A DNA stretch of 64,000 nt from Halobacteriales archaeon YIM A00013 (GCA_025041195.1 JAKCFM010000001.1:2108001-2172000), one strand, 5' to 3'. Counted from the stretch's first letter, positions 1 to 8,946 are shown. Numbers and translations are program-made. Notes: a model not told the origin generated them from the sequence alone.

Positions 1-1
1 C

Positions 2-1036
2 ATCAGGGGTGTCCCAATCGAGGTGCTGGCGAACAATGCGACCTTCGAGGAGAGCTGTTATCTGCTGTTCAACGATCGCCTGCCGACTGAACCCCAGCTT
101 GCAAGGTTTCAGCAGCGGCTTTCCGAGCATCGACAGCTTCCGGACCGGGTAGCGACGGTGCTGTCGCAGGCAGCCGCCGAGGCGGTCCATCCGATGGACG
201 CCGTCCGAATGGGCGTGGCCGCGCTCGATTTTGATGACAAACCACCAGCTGAACAGGCCGTTCGACTGGTGGCGGTGGTACCGACGATCGTCGCGGCGTA
301 CTGGCGATATCGAGCGGGAGAAGCTCCTGTCGAGCCGCGGGCGGAGCTTCGCCACGCCGAGAACTATCTATACATGCGTACCGGAACGGAACCCGAACCG
401 GCGGTCGTCGACGCGCTTGAGGCGTATCTGATCGCAGTGATCGACCACGGGCTCAACGCCTCAACCTTTGTCGCCAGGTCGATCGTCTCGACGGAATCGG
501 ATCTGGTGTCGGCGGTAACGGGAGCCGTTGGCGCGCTCAAAGGACCGCGTCACGGTGGTGCGCCTGGTCCGGTCCTTGAAACCCTACGGACGGTGGCAAC
601 AACCGGGTCGCCCACAGCGACTGTCGAGTCAGTCCTCGAATCTGGTGATCGGCTGATGGGCTTTGGTCACCGGGTGTATCGAACCCGCGATCCGCGTGCG
701 GCCGTGCTCGCCAGCGTGGCAGAACGGCTGGATGCACACACCGACGGCTCAACGCTGTTCGAAACCGCCAGCTCGTTCGAGGAAGTCGCCCGTGAGAAAC
801 TGGCCGCACACCATCCGGATCGACGACTGGAAACGAACGTGGAGTTCTACACGGCGGTCGTGCTAGACGGGATCGACATTCCGCCGGCGCTGTTTACTCC
901 CACGTTCGCTGTCTCCCGCGTTGTCGGCTGGACGACACACTGTCTGGAGGAACTCGAAGATCCAAAGCTCGTCCGTCCCACTGCACGCTACACTGGAAAA
1001 CGAGATCGAGGGTGGACACCACGATCGGATCGATAG
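2..1036 (+). CDS. Citrate synthase, CitA-like (5' partial)
   Basis: Condenses oxaloacetate and acetyl-CoA to citrate at the entry of the TCA and glyoxylate cycles. The open frame runs in from the window edge (the first codons read IRGVPIE, matching the YRGYDI region of the family), so about 30-40 N-terminal residues are missing. Active-site motifs are clear: DHGLNAS, GPRHGGA (catalytic His) and GFGHRVYRTRDPRA (second His). The usual catalytic Asp of NVDFY is Glu here (NVEFY, codon 842-844). The whole C-terminal half resembles the secondary citrate synthase CitA of Bacillus subtilis, which from memory also has NVEFY. It is therefore probably a paralogue rather than the main TCA enzyme; a 2-methylcitrate synthase role cannot be excluded. 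Confidence 0.9.
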   Translation: MRGVPIEVLANNATFEESCYLLFNDRLPTEPQLARFQQRLSEHRQLPDRVATVLSQAAAEAVHPMDAVRMGVAALDFDDKPPAEQAVRLVAVVPTIVAAYWRYRAGEAPVEPRAELRHAENYLYMRTGTEPEPAVVDALEAYLIAVIDHGLNASTFVARSIVSTESDLVSAVTGAVGALKGPRHGGAPGPVLETLRTVATTGSPTATVESVLESGDRLMGFGHRVYRTRDPRAAVLASVAERLDAHTDGSTLFETASSFEEVAREKLAAHHPDRRLETNVEFYTAVVLDGIDIPPALFTPTFAVSRVVGWTTHCLEELEDPKLVRPTARYTGKRDRGWTPRSDR

Positions 1037-1228
1037 CGAGCGCCTCTGGACCCAATGACGGCGACAGACCGGCGGGTTCCGAACTAGCGTCGTGATCGGC
1101 GACGAGAGAATCGGTAGCGTCGAACTGCTACGGTACCCGTATAGCGTGGCTTTCTCCTCTGATTTGAGTAATAACTGTTGGGCCGTGTTCAGTCCTGATG
1201 GCCAAACCGAGATAGGAGAGCAGTCCTA
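1037..1228. other. Intergenic region, no gene seen
   Basis: About 190 bases between the convergent citrate synthase and DHFR-fold genes. No convincing coding frame, RNA gene or repeat was found; it presumably holds the 3' ends of both transcripts. Confidence 0.4.
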
Positions 1229-1804
1229 TCAACTGGTAACACGGAATCGAAGATGGGTTGCCGAGGCTGATTCGGTCACGTCGATGAGATCCAATTCGAT
1301 CTGCTCACCATCCAGATTCTCGAACAACGGCGTTCCGCCACCCAACAGCACCGGCGCGAGATGAATCACAATCGCATCGACCAGTCCAGCAGCGAGAAAT
1401 TGCTGGCAGATGCTCGCGCCGCCCATCACACTGACAGTCTCCGCACCCGCGGCTGCCGTTGCCTGATCGAGCGCGCTTTCGATGCCATCGGTTACGAACG
1501 TGTAGACGCCATCAGCAGGGGGATCCGATGGTGGGTCGTGCGTGACGACGAACACCGGACGGCGGGCAGAACCCGTCGGGCCATCCGCCCCCCACCACGG
1601 GAGCGAACTGTCGTACGTCGTGCGGCCAGCGATGACCGCTCCCAGGTTGGCTGTCGCCTCCGCGAGGAGTTGGCTGCCAACGGCATCGTCTATCCAGTCG
1701 TGTAGTTGGGCGCCACCTTCCCCGAGAGGTTGCTCTGGAGTCTGGGTATCCGCGGTGATGTATCCGTCCAGCGAGATGCTGATGTCGATGACCACTGTAC
1801 TCAT
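1229..1804 (-). CDS. Dihydrofolate reductase family protein (RibD C-terminal fold)
   Basis: A 191-residue protein of the RibD C-terminal/DHFR superfamily, presumably an NADPH-dependent reductase of unknown substrate. The family pattern is complete: an N-terminal strand followed by SISLDGYIT (residues 9-17), the AGRTTYD segment (59-65), then a glycine-rich nucleotide-binding loop VMGGASICQQFL (127-138) and HLAPVLLGGGTPLF near the C-terminus. It follows another member of the same family with a 4-base ATGA overlap, so the two are translationally coupled and may act together. It is more like the stand-alone YyaP/YwjB type than a folate-cycle DHFR. Confidence 0.85.
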   Translation of the reverse strand: MSTVVIDISISLDGYITADTQTPEQPLGEGGAQLHDWIDDAVGSQLLAEATANLGAVIAGRTTYDSSLPWWGADGPTGSARRPVFVVTHDPPSDPPADGVYTFVTDGIESALDQATAAAGAETVSVMGGASICQQFLAAGLVDAIVIHLAPVLLGGGTPLFENLDGEQIELDLIDVTESASATHLRFRVTS

Positions 1805-2373
1805 GTGGATGGCTCCTCGGTTGCCGTTGGCTGGTATGTGAGAATCACGGCATCTGCACTGGTTCTCTCCACATCGATCAGCTCCAACTGCGTCGGCTCA
1901 ATCGCATCGGTGAACAGCTGCGTCCCGCTCCCGTGAATAATTGGATGCAGCCAGATCCGATACTCATCCACGAGCTGGTTCGCTATGAGCGTCTCCAACA
2001 GCTCGCCACTCCCGACAAGCAGTATGTCCCCACCGGACTGCGCTTTCAACTCGGTGACTGCTTCGACGACGTTCCCCGAGAGCAACTGTGCGTTCCACGA
2101 GAGATCGTCTTCGGAAAGCGTGGTTGAGACGACATGCTTTGGAACGTCGTTGATCCAGTCGGCGAACCCGATTTCGTCCGTCGATTGGGGCCAGACCGCA
2201 GACAGCCCCTGGTAGGTCACCCGCCCCAGCAACAACGCATCGAACTCGTCGATGTAGCCCTTTGCCTGGCGCGACAGGTCGTCTGGGTCGTCCCAGCAAT
2301 CCATGAGCCACTCCGCCTCGTTGTCGAAAACACCATCGAGCGTGATCTTGTTGTCGACGATGAGTTTTCTCAT
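1801..2373 (-). CDS. Dihydrofolate reductase family protein
   Basis: A 190-residue paralogue of the next gene, with the same fold landmarks: MRKLIVDNKITLDGVF at the N-terminus, LLLGRVTYQGL in the middle, GGDILLVGSGELLETL as the glycine-rich loop and HPIIHGSGTQLF near the end. Probable NAD(P)H-dependent reductase; substrate unknown. It lies 7 bases downstream of the SRPBCC gene and overlaps the following DHFR-fold gene by ATGA. ArsR, SRPBCC and the two reductases thus form one compact minus-strand operon, probably controlled by the ArsR protein. The order resembles bacterial ArsR-AHSA1-DHFR clusters. Confidence 0.85.
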   Translation of the reverse strand: MRKLIVDNKITLDGVFDNEAEWLMDCWDDPDDLSRQAKGYIDEFDALLLGRVTYQGLSAVWPQSTDEIGFADWINDVPKHVVSTTLSEDDLSWNAQLLSGNVVEAVTELKAQSGGDILLVGSGELLETLIANQLVDEYRIWLHPIIHGSGTQLFTDAIEPTQLELIDVERTSADAVILTYQPTATEEPST

Positions 2374-2380
2374 GGTGGAG

Positions 2381-2878
2381 TTACTCGACGATCTCTGCGA
2401 GATTATTGAGGGAGTCGTTCCACCCTTCTGCGGCGTCTTCGGGCGGAATTGCCTCGGGAATCCCGGCCTGTGTCACGACGAGCTCGGTTCCACCGGAAAC
2501 CGCCTCAAAGGTGACCGTCGTCGTCATCTCGCCAGCCATCCCGGATTCATCGCCTTCGAACTGTTCGATGTAGACGATTCGCTCACCCGGGATCAGCTCC
2601 TCGAACGTTCCGTAGAACGTGCTGGCGTACGGTTCTAATTCCTCGCTTTCGGCGTTGAACGACATTCGGAAGGTTCCGCCTTCGGAGGCGTCGAACTCGT
2701 GGATCTCACCAGAGAATCCCTCCGGCGGGAGCCACGCAGCGTATTCGTCGGGATCGACGAACGCCTCATACACTCGCTCGGGGGAAGCCTCGATCACGCG
2801 GTTAATCGTCACGCTTCGGTCAGCACTGGTCTGTGCGTCGTTCGCTGGAGTATCGTCAGCAGGGTCGTTGTCGGTCAT
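2381..2878 (-). CDS. SRPBCC (AHSA1-like) domain protein
   Basis: A 165-residue START/AHSA1-type hydrophobic-pocket protein. The core is intact: INRVIEASPERVYEAFVDP, then the conserved YAAWLPPEGF region, a YGTFEELIPGERIVYIEQF strand pair and the GGTELVVTQAG segment before the final helix with GWNDSLNNLAEIV. The ATG at 2878 was chosen because it overlaps the ArsR stop (ATGA), whereas the longer frame would run back into the ArsR gene. AHSA1-like genes are very often co-transcribed with an ArsR regulator; the ligand is unknown. Confidence 0.85.
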   Translation of the reverse strand: MTDNDPADDTPANDAQTSADRSVTINRVIEASPERVYEAFVDPDEYAAWLPPEGFSGEIHEFDASEGGTFRMSFNAESEELEPYASTFYGTFEELIPGERIVYIEQFEGDESGMAGEMTTTVTFEAVSGGTELVVTQAGIPEAIPPEDAAEGWNDSLNNLAEIVE

Positions 2879-3213
2879 GGTGTATCTTCTTCCAGATGGT
2901 CTTCCAGTGCGTCGAATCGATCCTCCCAGAAGACGCGGTAGCGAGTGAGCCAGCCAAATGCCTCGCTCAACGGCGCAGCCGCCAGATGACACCGGCGGAC
3001 CCGACCATCCTGCTCCACCGCAAGCAGGCCCGCGTCCTCTAAGACTCGCAGGTGTTTCGAAACCGCAGCCAGGGAAACGTCGTGGGGCGCAGCCAGCTCG
3101 CTAACGCTCTTTGGACCGTCGGCTACCTGTTCTAAGGCCGCCCGACGGATCGGGTGGGCCAATGCCTGGAAAATGGCATCGAGGTCCAGATCGTCCGACT
3201 GTTGTTCAACCAT
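2875..3213 (-). CDS. ArsR-family winged-helix transcriptional regulator
   Basis: A 112-residue regulator. The N-terminal winged helix contains ALAHPIRRAALEQV, the recognition helix region LAAPHDVSLAAVSKHL and the wing segment GLLAVEQDGRVRRCHL. The C-terminal part (LTRYRVFWEDRFDALEDHL) is typical of the non-metal ArsR proteins that precede AHSA1 genes. No CxC metal site is seen, so arsenic sensing is not suggested. A start at 3225 is also possible, but the TATA-like box sits 27 bases before the ATG at 3213, which favours a leaderless start there. It probably represses its own operon. Confidence 0.85.
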   Translation of the reverse strand: MVEQQSDDLDLDAIFQALAHPIRRAALEQVADGPKSVSELAAPHDVSLAAVSKHLRVLEDAGLLAVEQDGRVRRCHLAAAPLSEAFGWLTRYRVFWEDRFDALEDHLEEDTP

Positions 3214-3259
3214 CCGGTTAACCATACAGCAATGGATATATTAAACGTTTTGGTTAAAT
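3214..3259 (-). promoter_or_regulatory. ArsR operon promoter with repeated GGTTAA elements
   Basis: On the minus strand the TATA-like TTTAATATAT lies at 3236-3245, about 27 bases before the ATG at 3213. GGTTAA occurs twice in the same orientation, at 3216-3221 (inside the perfect palindrome GGTTAACC, 3216-3223) and 3252-3257. The copies flank the TATA box, a plausible operator layout for autorepression. That they bind the ArsR protein is inference. Confidence 0.45.
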
Positions 3260-3457
3260 GAACTGTTGATTCCATCGACGATGAAATTATCGACCGATTA
3301 CTATTTCATCGGCTTCCGTCCGGGGCGAAGGTTGTATTTTCGTGTAATCGCTGGCAGCAACACTGTGTGATCACGGACTGGGCCGGTTCGCTACGGAACG
3401 CTCGATCGGCCCACCCAAAACCTAAACCCTCATGCCAACAGTTGTTATCATGTAAAT

Positions 3458-4891
3458 ATGTCCTTGCCAACGCGACGGTCGCTCCTCTACGCCACCGGCA
3501 GTCTTCTCGCTGGAACTACCCTTGCAGGCTGTCTGAGCGATCAACAATCGCACCACAATGATACGGAGGGCGTTGGCCAGCAATCTGACAACAATTCGAA
3601 GCACAACGATCAAGCAGGCATGAACATACTCCAATCGGATAGCAACGTAATCGATACTGCGGTCGATTCGTCCACCCGTAATCGGCTGGTTCGTGGAAAT
3701 ACTGCGTTCGCACTGACGCTCCACAAAACACTCGCCGAAGCGAACAATCAAACGAATTTCCTCCTCTCGCCACACAGTATTTCGGTCGCTTTGGCAATGA
3801 CCTACGCCGGCAGCAACGCGAAAACCCGCTCGCAGATCCGAGAGACGCTCCAGTTCAGGGTCGATGATGACCGGCTTCACCACTCGTTTGCGACCCTTTC
3901 TGCTGCGGTCGACCCACCAGCATCGACCGCGACGCCGGCACAAACACCCACACCGGACACCACCAGCAACGACGAGGAAGGGACACCATTCACGCTTGAG
4001 ACAGTGAACTCCGTCTGGGGCCAGCGTGGGTTTCCGTGGCGCGACGCCTATCTCGATACGTTGGCAAAATTCTACGGCGCGGGGCTCAACGTTGTTGATT
4101 TCGAGAACGATTATGAAGCAGCTCGCACGCAGATCAACGACTGGGTGAGCGAACAGACGGCTGGGAAGATTCAGGAGCTGTTTCCGCGTGGATCGCTGCA
4201 TCAGTACACCCGGCTCGTCCTTACAAACGCGGTCTATTTCCACGCCAACTGGAAACATGCGTTCGCGAACGACCGAACGGAGAACAGACCATTCACCGCA
4301 CTCGATGGCCAGACGAGCACCGTCCCAATGATGGCCCAATCCGCCAACAAGTTGCCCTACGCCGATGAAAGCGGCGTCCAGGCCGTTGAGCTGCCCTATG
4401 TGGGAGGTGCTGTGGGGATGGTAATTCTTCTGCCAAAGGCGGGCCAGTTCAGGTCATTTGAACGGAATCTCAATGCCGACCGCCTGCAGTCAATCGTCGA
4501 TTCGTTGACCCCGACGGGTGGGACGCTTTGGCTCCCAAAATTCAGCTTCGAGACGTCCGTTGGCCTCTCTGAGACGCTGGCGTCACTCGGAATGGCGAAC
4601 GCGTTCGATCGATCGAACGCAGATTTCACAGGGATGTATCACGCTGAAACGAGCGATGGGAATCTCTTTCTCGATGATATCAAGCACAAAACGCACATTG
4701 CAGTTGATGAGAGCGGAACCGAAGCAGCCGCGGCGACGGGTGTATCGATAGGGACTACATCGGCACCCGTCGATCCGTACGAGATGACGGTCGATCGGCC
4801 GTTTCTGTTCTGTATCCGACACCGACCGACGAACGCCATGCTGTTTGTCGGCCGAGTCGGGGATGCAAGCAGTGTTGCTCCCGACAAATGA
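3458..4891 (+). CDS. Secreted lipoprotein serpin (serine protease inhibitor)
   Basis: A 477-residue serpin, an irreversible suicide inhibitor of serine proteases, rare in archaea. A twin-arginine signal (TRRSLLYATG) ends in a lipobox with Cys25, so the mature protein should be anchored outside the membrane. A low-complexity linker follows, then the full serpin fold from NTAFALTLHK, including NFLLSPHSISVALAMTYAGS, LVLTNAVYFHANW, WLPKFSFE and the C-terminal FLFCIRHRPTNAMLFVGRV. The hinge GTEAAAATG (from Gly420) is ideal for loop insertion. Counting P15 as Gly420 puts P1-P1' at Thr434-Ser435, which suggests a subtilisin- or elastase-like target. A Thr/Pro-rich insertion lies near residues 150-175. 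It is a single gene without an evident partner protease. Confidence 0.93.
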   Translation: MSLPTRRSLLYATGSLLAGTTLAGCLSDQQSHHNDTEGVGQQSDNNSKHNDQAGMNILQSDSNVIDTAVDSSTRNRLVRGNTAFALTLHKTLAEANNQTNFLLSPHSISVALAMTYAGSNAKTRSQIRETLQFRVDDDRLHHSFATLSAAVDPPASTATPAQTPTPDTTSNDEEGTPFTLETVNSVWGQRGFPWRDAYLDTLAKFYGAGLNVVDFENDYEAARTQINDWVSEQTAGKIQELFPRGSLHQYTRLVLTNAVYFHANWKHAFANDRTENRPFTALDGQTSTVPMMAQSANKLPYADESGVQAVELPYVGGAVGMVILLPKAGQFRSFERNLNADRLQSIVDSLTPTGGTLWLPKFSFETSVGLSETLASLGMANAFDRSNADFTGMYHAETSDGNLFLDDIKHKTHIAVDESGTEAAAATGVSIGTTSAPVDPYEMTVDRPFLFCIRHRPTNAMLFVGRVGDASSVAPDK

Positions 4892-5034
4892 GCCAATGGA
4901 TGCGACACCCGAGTTTGCCGGTCGTTGTTCGGTGACGTCAGAACGAATGGTCGTCTCCCCCAGATTCGCTCCTAACCAATCCACAGCGACGGCCACGAAG
5001 CACCGTTCATCGCTGTCACCGGGGCGAACCTGAC

Positions 5035-6582
5035 GTGACGGACGATACAACGCGTGGCGGCCCGCAACGGCGCGGGATCGTGCCAACAAGCGGTGAACTG
5101 AGTGCGTTCTGGTCGATGCTGCAATGGGACGTTCGCCTCCAGCTCCGCTATGGATTCTATGCTGTCTACGCAGTTCTCACGGTGGCGTTTGTCGGTGGGC
5201 TCCGAGCACTCGGGCCAGCACTGCGAACCGACGTCGCCGTACTGGTGATCGCGACTGATACGACAGTTCTGGGCTTTTATTTCATCGCTGCACTGGTGTT
5301 GTTCGAGAAGGAAACGGCTGTGCTGGATGCACTGGTAACGTCACCGCTTGGCGACCGTGGCTATCTCGCCTCGAAAGTGGTCTCTCTCTCGTTGCTTGCG
5401 GTTCTCGCCTCGGTTGTGATCGCCGTCCTCGGGCATGGACTGACGTCAGGACTGGGAGTGTTGGTCTGTGGGGTTGCCATCTCGGCGTCGCTGTTCGTAC
5501 TAATCGGATTCGTTGCGGTCGCACGCTTTGATTCTATCAACGAATATTTCATTAGTGCCGTTGGCTGGGGTGTCATCCTCTTTCTGCCGTTGATTGGCTA
5601 CGTCGGGCTCGTTGAGACATGGCTCTTCTATCTCCTCCCAGCGCAACCGGTGTTGCTCCTCATCGAGGCGGGGTTGCGTCCAGCGTCTCCGTGGACTGTG
5701 GCCTATAGCATCAGCTATCTGGTTATTGCCAACGGTATTGCCTTTTGGTGGGCGCGAAACGCGTTCCGCCGGCATATCGTTCACGAGGGCAATACCGGTG
5801 ATCAGCTCGGACGGACGGACGTCCCAGCAGCCCAGGGGCGAACCGAGGGAAGCTGGATTCAGTCCCAATCGCCCGTTGTCGGATTGGTACTCGCAGATCT
5901 TCGTAACTGGGTCCGCGATCCGATGCTCGTTATCGGGTCCATTGGTCCGTTCGTCCTCGCGGTGATCATTCGATTTGGGACCCCAACGGTTTCGACTATG
6001 CTGGCTCCTGTTCTTGTGGTACCTGAGTACTATCCAGTGATCGCTGGATCGATGGTGGTGTTCGGTCCGTCGATCTACGGATTCATTGTTGGGATGTTCA
6101 TCCTTGAGGACCGCGAGCAAGGAATGCTCGCTGTGTTCCATACGGGCCCGCTGTCTGCTCGTGGGTATCTCCAGTATCGAGGGACGACAGCCTACCTCCT
6201 GAGTCTGGTGGCAACTCTTCCCGCGGTAGCTGTCATGGATCTCGTGGATATTTCACTCCCGGGACTGCTCGGAACGACGGCAGTCGGAGCCCTCGGCGGC
6301 ACAGTCATCGCGTTTGGGTTCGGGACGCTGGCTTCGAACAGTATCGAGGGGATCGCCCTCAGTAAACTCGTCAATCTGGTCATTCTCGGTCCAGCACTGG
6401 TGATCGCTGTGGTCCCACCACCACTTCAGTACGTCGCCGGGCTGGTACCTGCCTACTGGCCCATCAAGGCGTTCGTAGCGAGTGCCAGCGGTGACCCGAT
6501 GTGGACGGTGTATCTAGGGGGCGGAGTAGTCGTCCACCTGATTGCAGTGAGTGGACTCGTTCGGTCCGACGCTTTTCCGTAG
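5035..6582 (+). CDS. ABC-2 type membrane permease, fluoroquinolone-exporter-like
   Basis: A 515-residue integral membrane protein with about twelve hydrophobic segments in two halves, separated by a hydrophilic loop near residues 245-275. The EKETAVLDALVTSPL and EDREQGMLAVFHTGPLSARGYL motifs are the repeated ABC-2 signature after helix 2 of each half, so this is a fused double permease. The start is a GTG and the N-terminus is uncertain; the ATG of MLQWDVRLQ is an alternative. Such permeases work with a separate ATPase normally encoded beside them, but none is seen here, so the partner must be elsewhere or the unit is an orphan. Export of a drug or lipid-like substrate is inferred from family only. 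Confidence 0.8.
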   Translation: MTDDTTRGGPQRRGIVPTSGELSAFWSMLQWDVRLQLRYGFYAVYAVLTVAFVGGLRALGPALRTDVAVLVIATDTTVLGFYFIAALVLFEKETAVLDALVTSPLGDRGYLASKVVSLSLLAVLASVVIAVLGHGLTSGLGVLVCGVAISASLFVLIGFVAVARFDSINEYFISAVGWGVILFLPLIGYVGLVETWLFYLLPAQPVLLLIEAGLRPASPWTVAYSISYLVIANGIAFWWARNAFRRHIVHEGNTGDQLGRTDVPAAQGRTEGSWIQSQSPVVGLVLADLRNWVRDPMLVIGSIGPFVLAVIIRFGTPTVSTMLAPVLVVPEYYPVIAGSMVVFGPSIYGFIVGMFILEDREQGMLAVFHTGPLSARGYLQYRGTTAYLLSLVATLPAVAVMDLVDISLPGLLGTTAVGALGGTVIAFGFGTLASNSIEGIALSKLVNLVILGPALVIAVVPPPLQYVAGLVPAYWPIKAFVASASGDPMWTVYLGGGVVVHLIAVSGLVRSDAFP

Positions 6583-6669
6583 CGCAGAATCGCAACAATC
6601 CATATAGCGACATACGATATATCTGTCCTGACGCGGGGAACTTTTTACCCATGACCGGGTAGCAGCCCC

Positions 6670-7575
6670 ATGGTACGGAACGTCGCCGGGGAGATGCGCG
6701 ATCTGGAGTCAGAGGATTTCTATTTGCTCTCGGGCGTCGAACACGGGATGCGGTTTAGCGAGTGGGTCGATCGGGAGACGCTGACGGAGTATGCCAGATT
6801 GGACGAGGAGGAGGTGACCCACCGATTGGATCGATGCGAGCGACGTGGACTGGTCGAACGCAAGACGATGCAGTATCAGGGCTTTCGGCTCACCTTCGAA
6901 GGATACGACATCCTCGCGTTGCATACGCTGGTCGAGCGGGGCACGATCGAGGGCTTTGGCGCACCGCTGGGCGTTGGCAAGGAAAGCGACGTCTACGAGG
7001 TGAAATCGTACAAGGCGCTGGCGTTGAAATATCACCGCGAAGGCTACACGAACTTCCGTGAAGTCCAGCGCGAGCGCGAGTACACCGCCGATCACGATCA
7101 CGTTTCCTGGCTCTACACCGCCCGAAAAGCCGCAGAACGTGAGTATGAGGCGCTCGAAACCGTCTACCCGACGGTGAGCGTCCCGCGGCCAATCGATCAC
7201 AACCGCCACGCCATCGTGATGGAGAAATTCGAGGGCGTCGAACTCTCACGAGCCACAATCGATGACTCACAGGCCGTGGGCGTCTGTGATCTGATACTCT
7301 CCGAGCTCGCCGACGCCTACAAGGAGGGCTTCGTGCACGCGGATATGAGCGAGTACAACGTCGCTGTCGCAGAATCTGGCGTGCTGTTGTTCGACTGGCC
7401 GCAGGCGGTGCCAACGGCCCACGAAAACGCAGACGAGTTCCTCGAACGAGACGTCCGAAATCTGGTTGGCTACTTCAAGCGAAAACACCCGGGCGAGTTC
7501 GAGGAGACGCCGGCAGACGAACTCGCAGCCGCGTTACGAGCGGATTCGTTCGGATCGGTCAGGTCGTTCTGGTGA
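6670..7575 (+). CDS. rio2: RIO2-type atypical serine/threonine protein kinase
   Basis: A 301-residue RIO2 kinase/ATPase, required in archaea and eukaryotes for small ribosomal subunit maturation. An N-terminal winged helix (about 1-90) is followed by the RIO kinase domain. Visible elements are the modified P-loop GVGKESDVYE (101-110), the ATP-binding lysine in ALALKYH (Lys120), hinge VMEKFEGVEL (183-192), catalytic loop FVHADMSEYNV with Asp225 and Asn230, and the metal-binding LFDWPQAV (Asp242). Length is normal for an archaeal RIO2. It stands alone, convergent with the mutase gene 6 bases downstream. A T-rich TATA-like element near 6640 would give an almost leaderless message. Confidence 0.93.
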   Translation: MVRNVAGEMRDLESEDFYLLSGVEHGMRFSEWVDRETLTEYARLDEEEVTHRLDRCERRGLVERKTMQYQGFRLTFEGYDILALHTLVERGTIEGFGAPLGVGKESDVYEVKSYKALALKYHREGYTNFREVQREREYTADHDHVSWLYTARKAAEREYEALETVYPTVSVPRPIDHNRHAIVMEKFEGVELSRATIDDSQAVGVCDLILSELADAYKEGFVHADMSEYNVAVAESGVLLFDWPQAVPTAHENADEFLERDVRNLVGYFKRKHPGEFEETPADELAAALRADSFGSVRSFW

Positions 7576-7581
7576 GTCGGT

Positions 7582-8946
7582 TCAGACTGGCGTCGGGAGA
7601 TCGCCACGAATCCAGGCCACAAGCTCTGTTGCGCGTTCCTGGGTCGATGCCTCCGCGTAGATCCGGATGAGCGGCTCCGTTCCGCTTGGTCTGACGAGTA
7701 CCCAGCCATCGTCGAAATCCAGTCGGTAGCCGTCAGTGGTGTCGAGGCTCGCATCAGCATCGCGGGCGGTCTCTTCGACCGTCTCAAGCAAGCGCTCGCG
7801 TTCGACATCCGAATCGTAGTGGAGATTCCGTCGAACGTTCTCGTAGCCGCTGTGCTCGGCGATAATCTCGCTGGCCGGCCGCTCTGCCACCAGCTCGCAA
7901 AAGCGCGCTGCCGTGTAGGCTCCATCGCGAGAGAGCCGATACTCCGGGAAGAGAATCCCGCCGTTGCCCTCGCCTGCGATTGGGACGGTTTCGTCCTCAG
8001 CCGTGAGCGCCTGGATTCGCGTGACGATGTTGGTGCTCCCGATCGGCGTCCGTTCGAGCGTGCCATCGACATCCGCAACCACATCGACAAGTCGCTGTGA
8101 GACGTTCACCGCAGAGACGCTTGTCTCGCCCGATTCCAGCTCTGCGGCCGCAAGCGCCGCGAACGCTGCGTCGCCTTCGATGTGGTTGCCCCGTTCGTCC
8201 ACAAAGATTGCGCGGTCTGCATCGCCGTCGTGGGCGATCCCCAGGTCTGCGTTAGAGGCTCCAACGAGCCGTCTGAGCGCGCTGAGATTCTCAGCGACTG
8301 GCTCGGGGTCGCGACCCGGGAACTGCCCGTCTGGCTGGGCGTTGACCGTCACGACCGAACAGCCGAGTTCGCGAAACAGCTCCGGTGAGGTCATTGAACC
8401 AGCGCCGTGGCCGGGATCGATCGCCACTGTCAGCCCCGCGTTGGCTATTTTCTCCCGGTCGACGGCGTCGATCACGGCCCCAATGTACTCCCGGTCGGCG
8501 CGTTCGATCCGGGTGCGAGTGCCTGTGTGGTCCCACGAGACGGCTTCAAAGCGCTCGGTTAGCAGTCGATCCTCGATCTGCTCTAACGTCTCGCGCACCA
8601 GCTCAACCCCGTCTGCGCCGATGAGCTTGATGCCGTTGTACTCCGGCGGGTTGTGGCTCGCCGTCACGACGAGCGCTGGCACGCCATTTCGCTCGGCGTA
8701 TGCCTGGACCGCAGGTGTGGGCAAGATTCCGAGATCGTCAACGTCACAGCCGACGCTTGCGAGCCCGCTTGCCGCACTATCACTGAACAGTTCCCCCGTT
8801 TTGCGTGTATCACGCCCCAGCGCGACCCGATCGTGTCCCATCGCCGTAAACACGGAGCCGGCTGCCATCGCGGCGCGACTGACGAACGCCGGGGTTAACT
8901 CCTCGTTGGCAACCCCCCGAACGCCACTCGATCCGAACACCTTCAT
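7582..8946 (-). CDS. glmM: Phosphoglucosamine/phosphohexomutase (GlmM-like)
   Basis: A 454-residue alpha-D-phosphohexomutase. The N-terminus FGSSGVRGVANEELTP is the family signature. The phosphoserine loop is VVTASHNPPEYNGIK, the metal-binding loop DGDADR follows DLGIAH, the sugar-binding loop is GEGNGGILFPEY and the phosphate-binding loop is VRPSGTEPLIRIYAEA. It interconverts hexose-6- and hexose-1-phosphates; the glucosamine assignment, for UDP-GlcNAc and surface glycan supply, rests on overall resemblance to archaeal GlmM and could be phosphomannomutase instead. An ATG at 8946 was preferred to the GTG one codon upstream. Confidence 0.88.
   Translation of the reverse strand: MKVFGSSGVRGVANEELTPAFVSRAAMAAGSVFTAMGHDRVALGRDTRKTGELFSDSAASGLASVGCDVDDLGILPTPAVQAYAERNGVPALVVTASHNPPEYNGIKLIGADGVELVRETLEQIEDRLLTERFEAVSWDHTGTRTRIERADREYIGAVIDAVDREKIANAGLTVAIDPGHGAGSMTSPELFRELGCSVVTVNAQPDGQFPGRDPEPVAENLSALRRLVGASNADLGIAHDGDADRAIFVDERGNHIEGDAAFAALAAAELESGETSVSAVNVSQRLVDVVADVDGTLERTPIGSTNIVTRIQALTAEDETVPIAGEGNGGILFPEYRLSRDGAYTAARFCELVAERPASEIIAEHSGYENVRRNLHYDSDVERERLLETVEETARDADASLDTTDGYRLDFDDGWVLVRPSGTEPLIRIYAEASTQERATELVAWIRGDLPTPV

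Noticed and set aside
3422-4339. 305-codon minus-strand frame opposite the serpin
   Set aside because: The serpin frame carries all family motifs; the opposite frame is Arg/Cys-rich noise.
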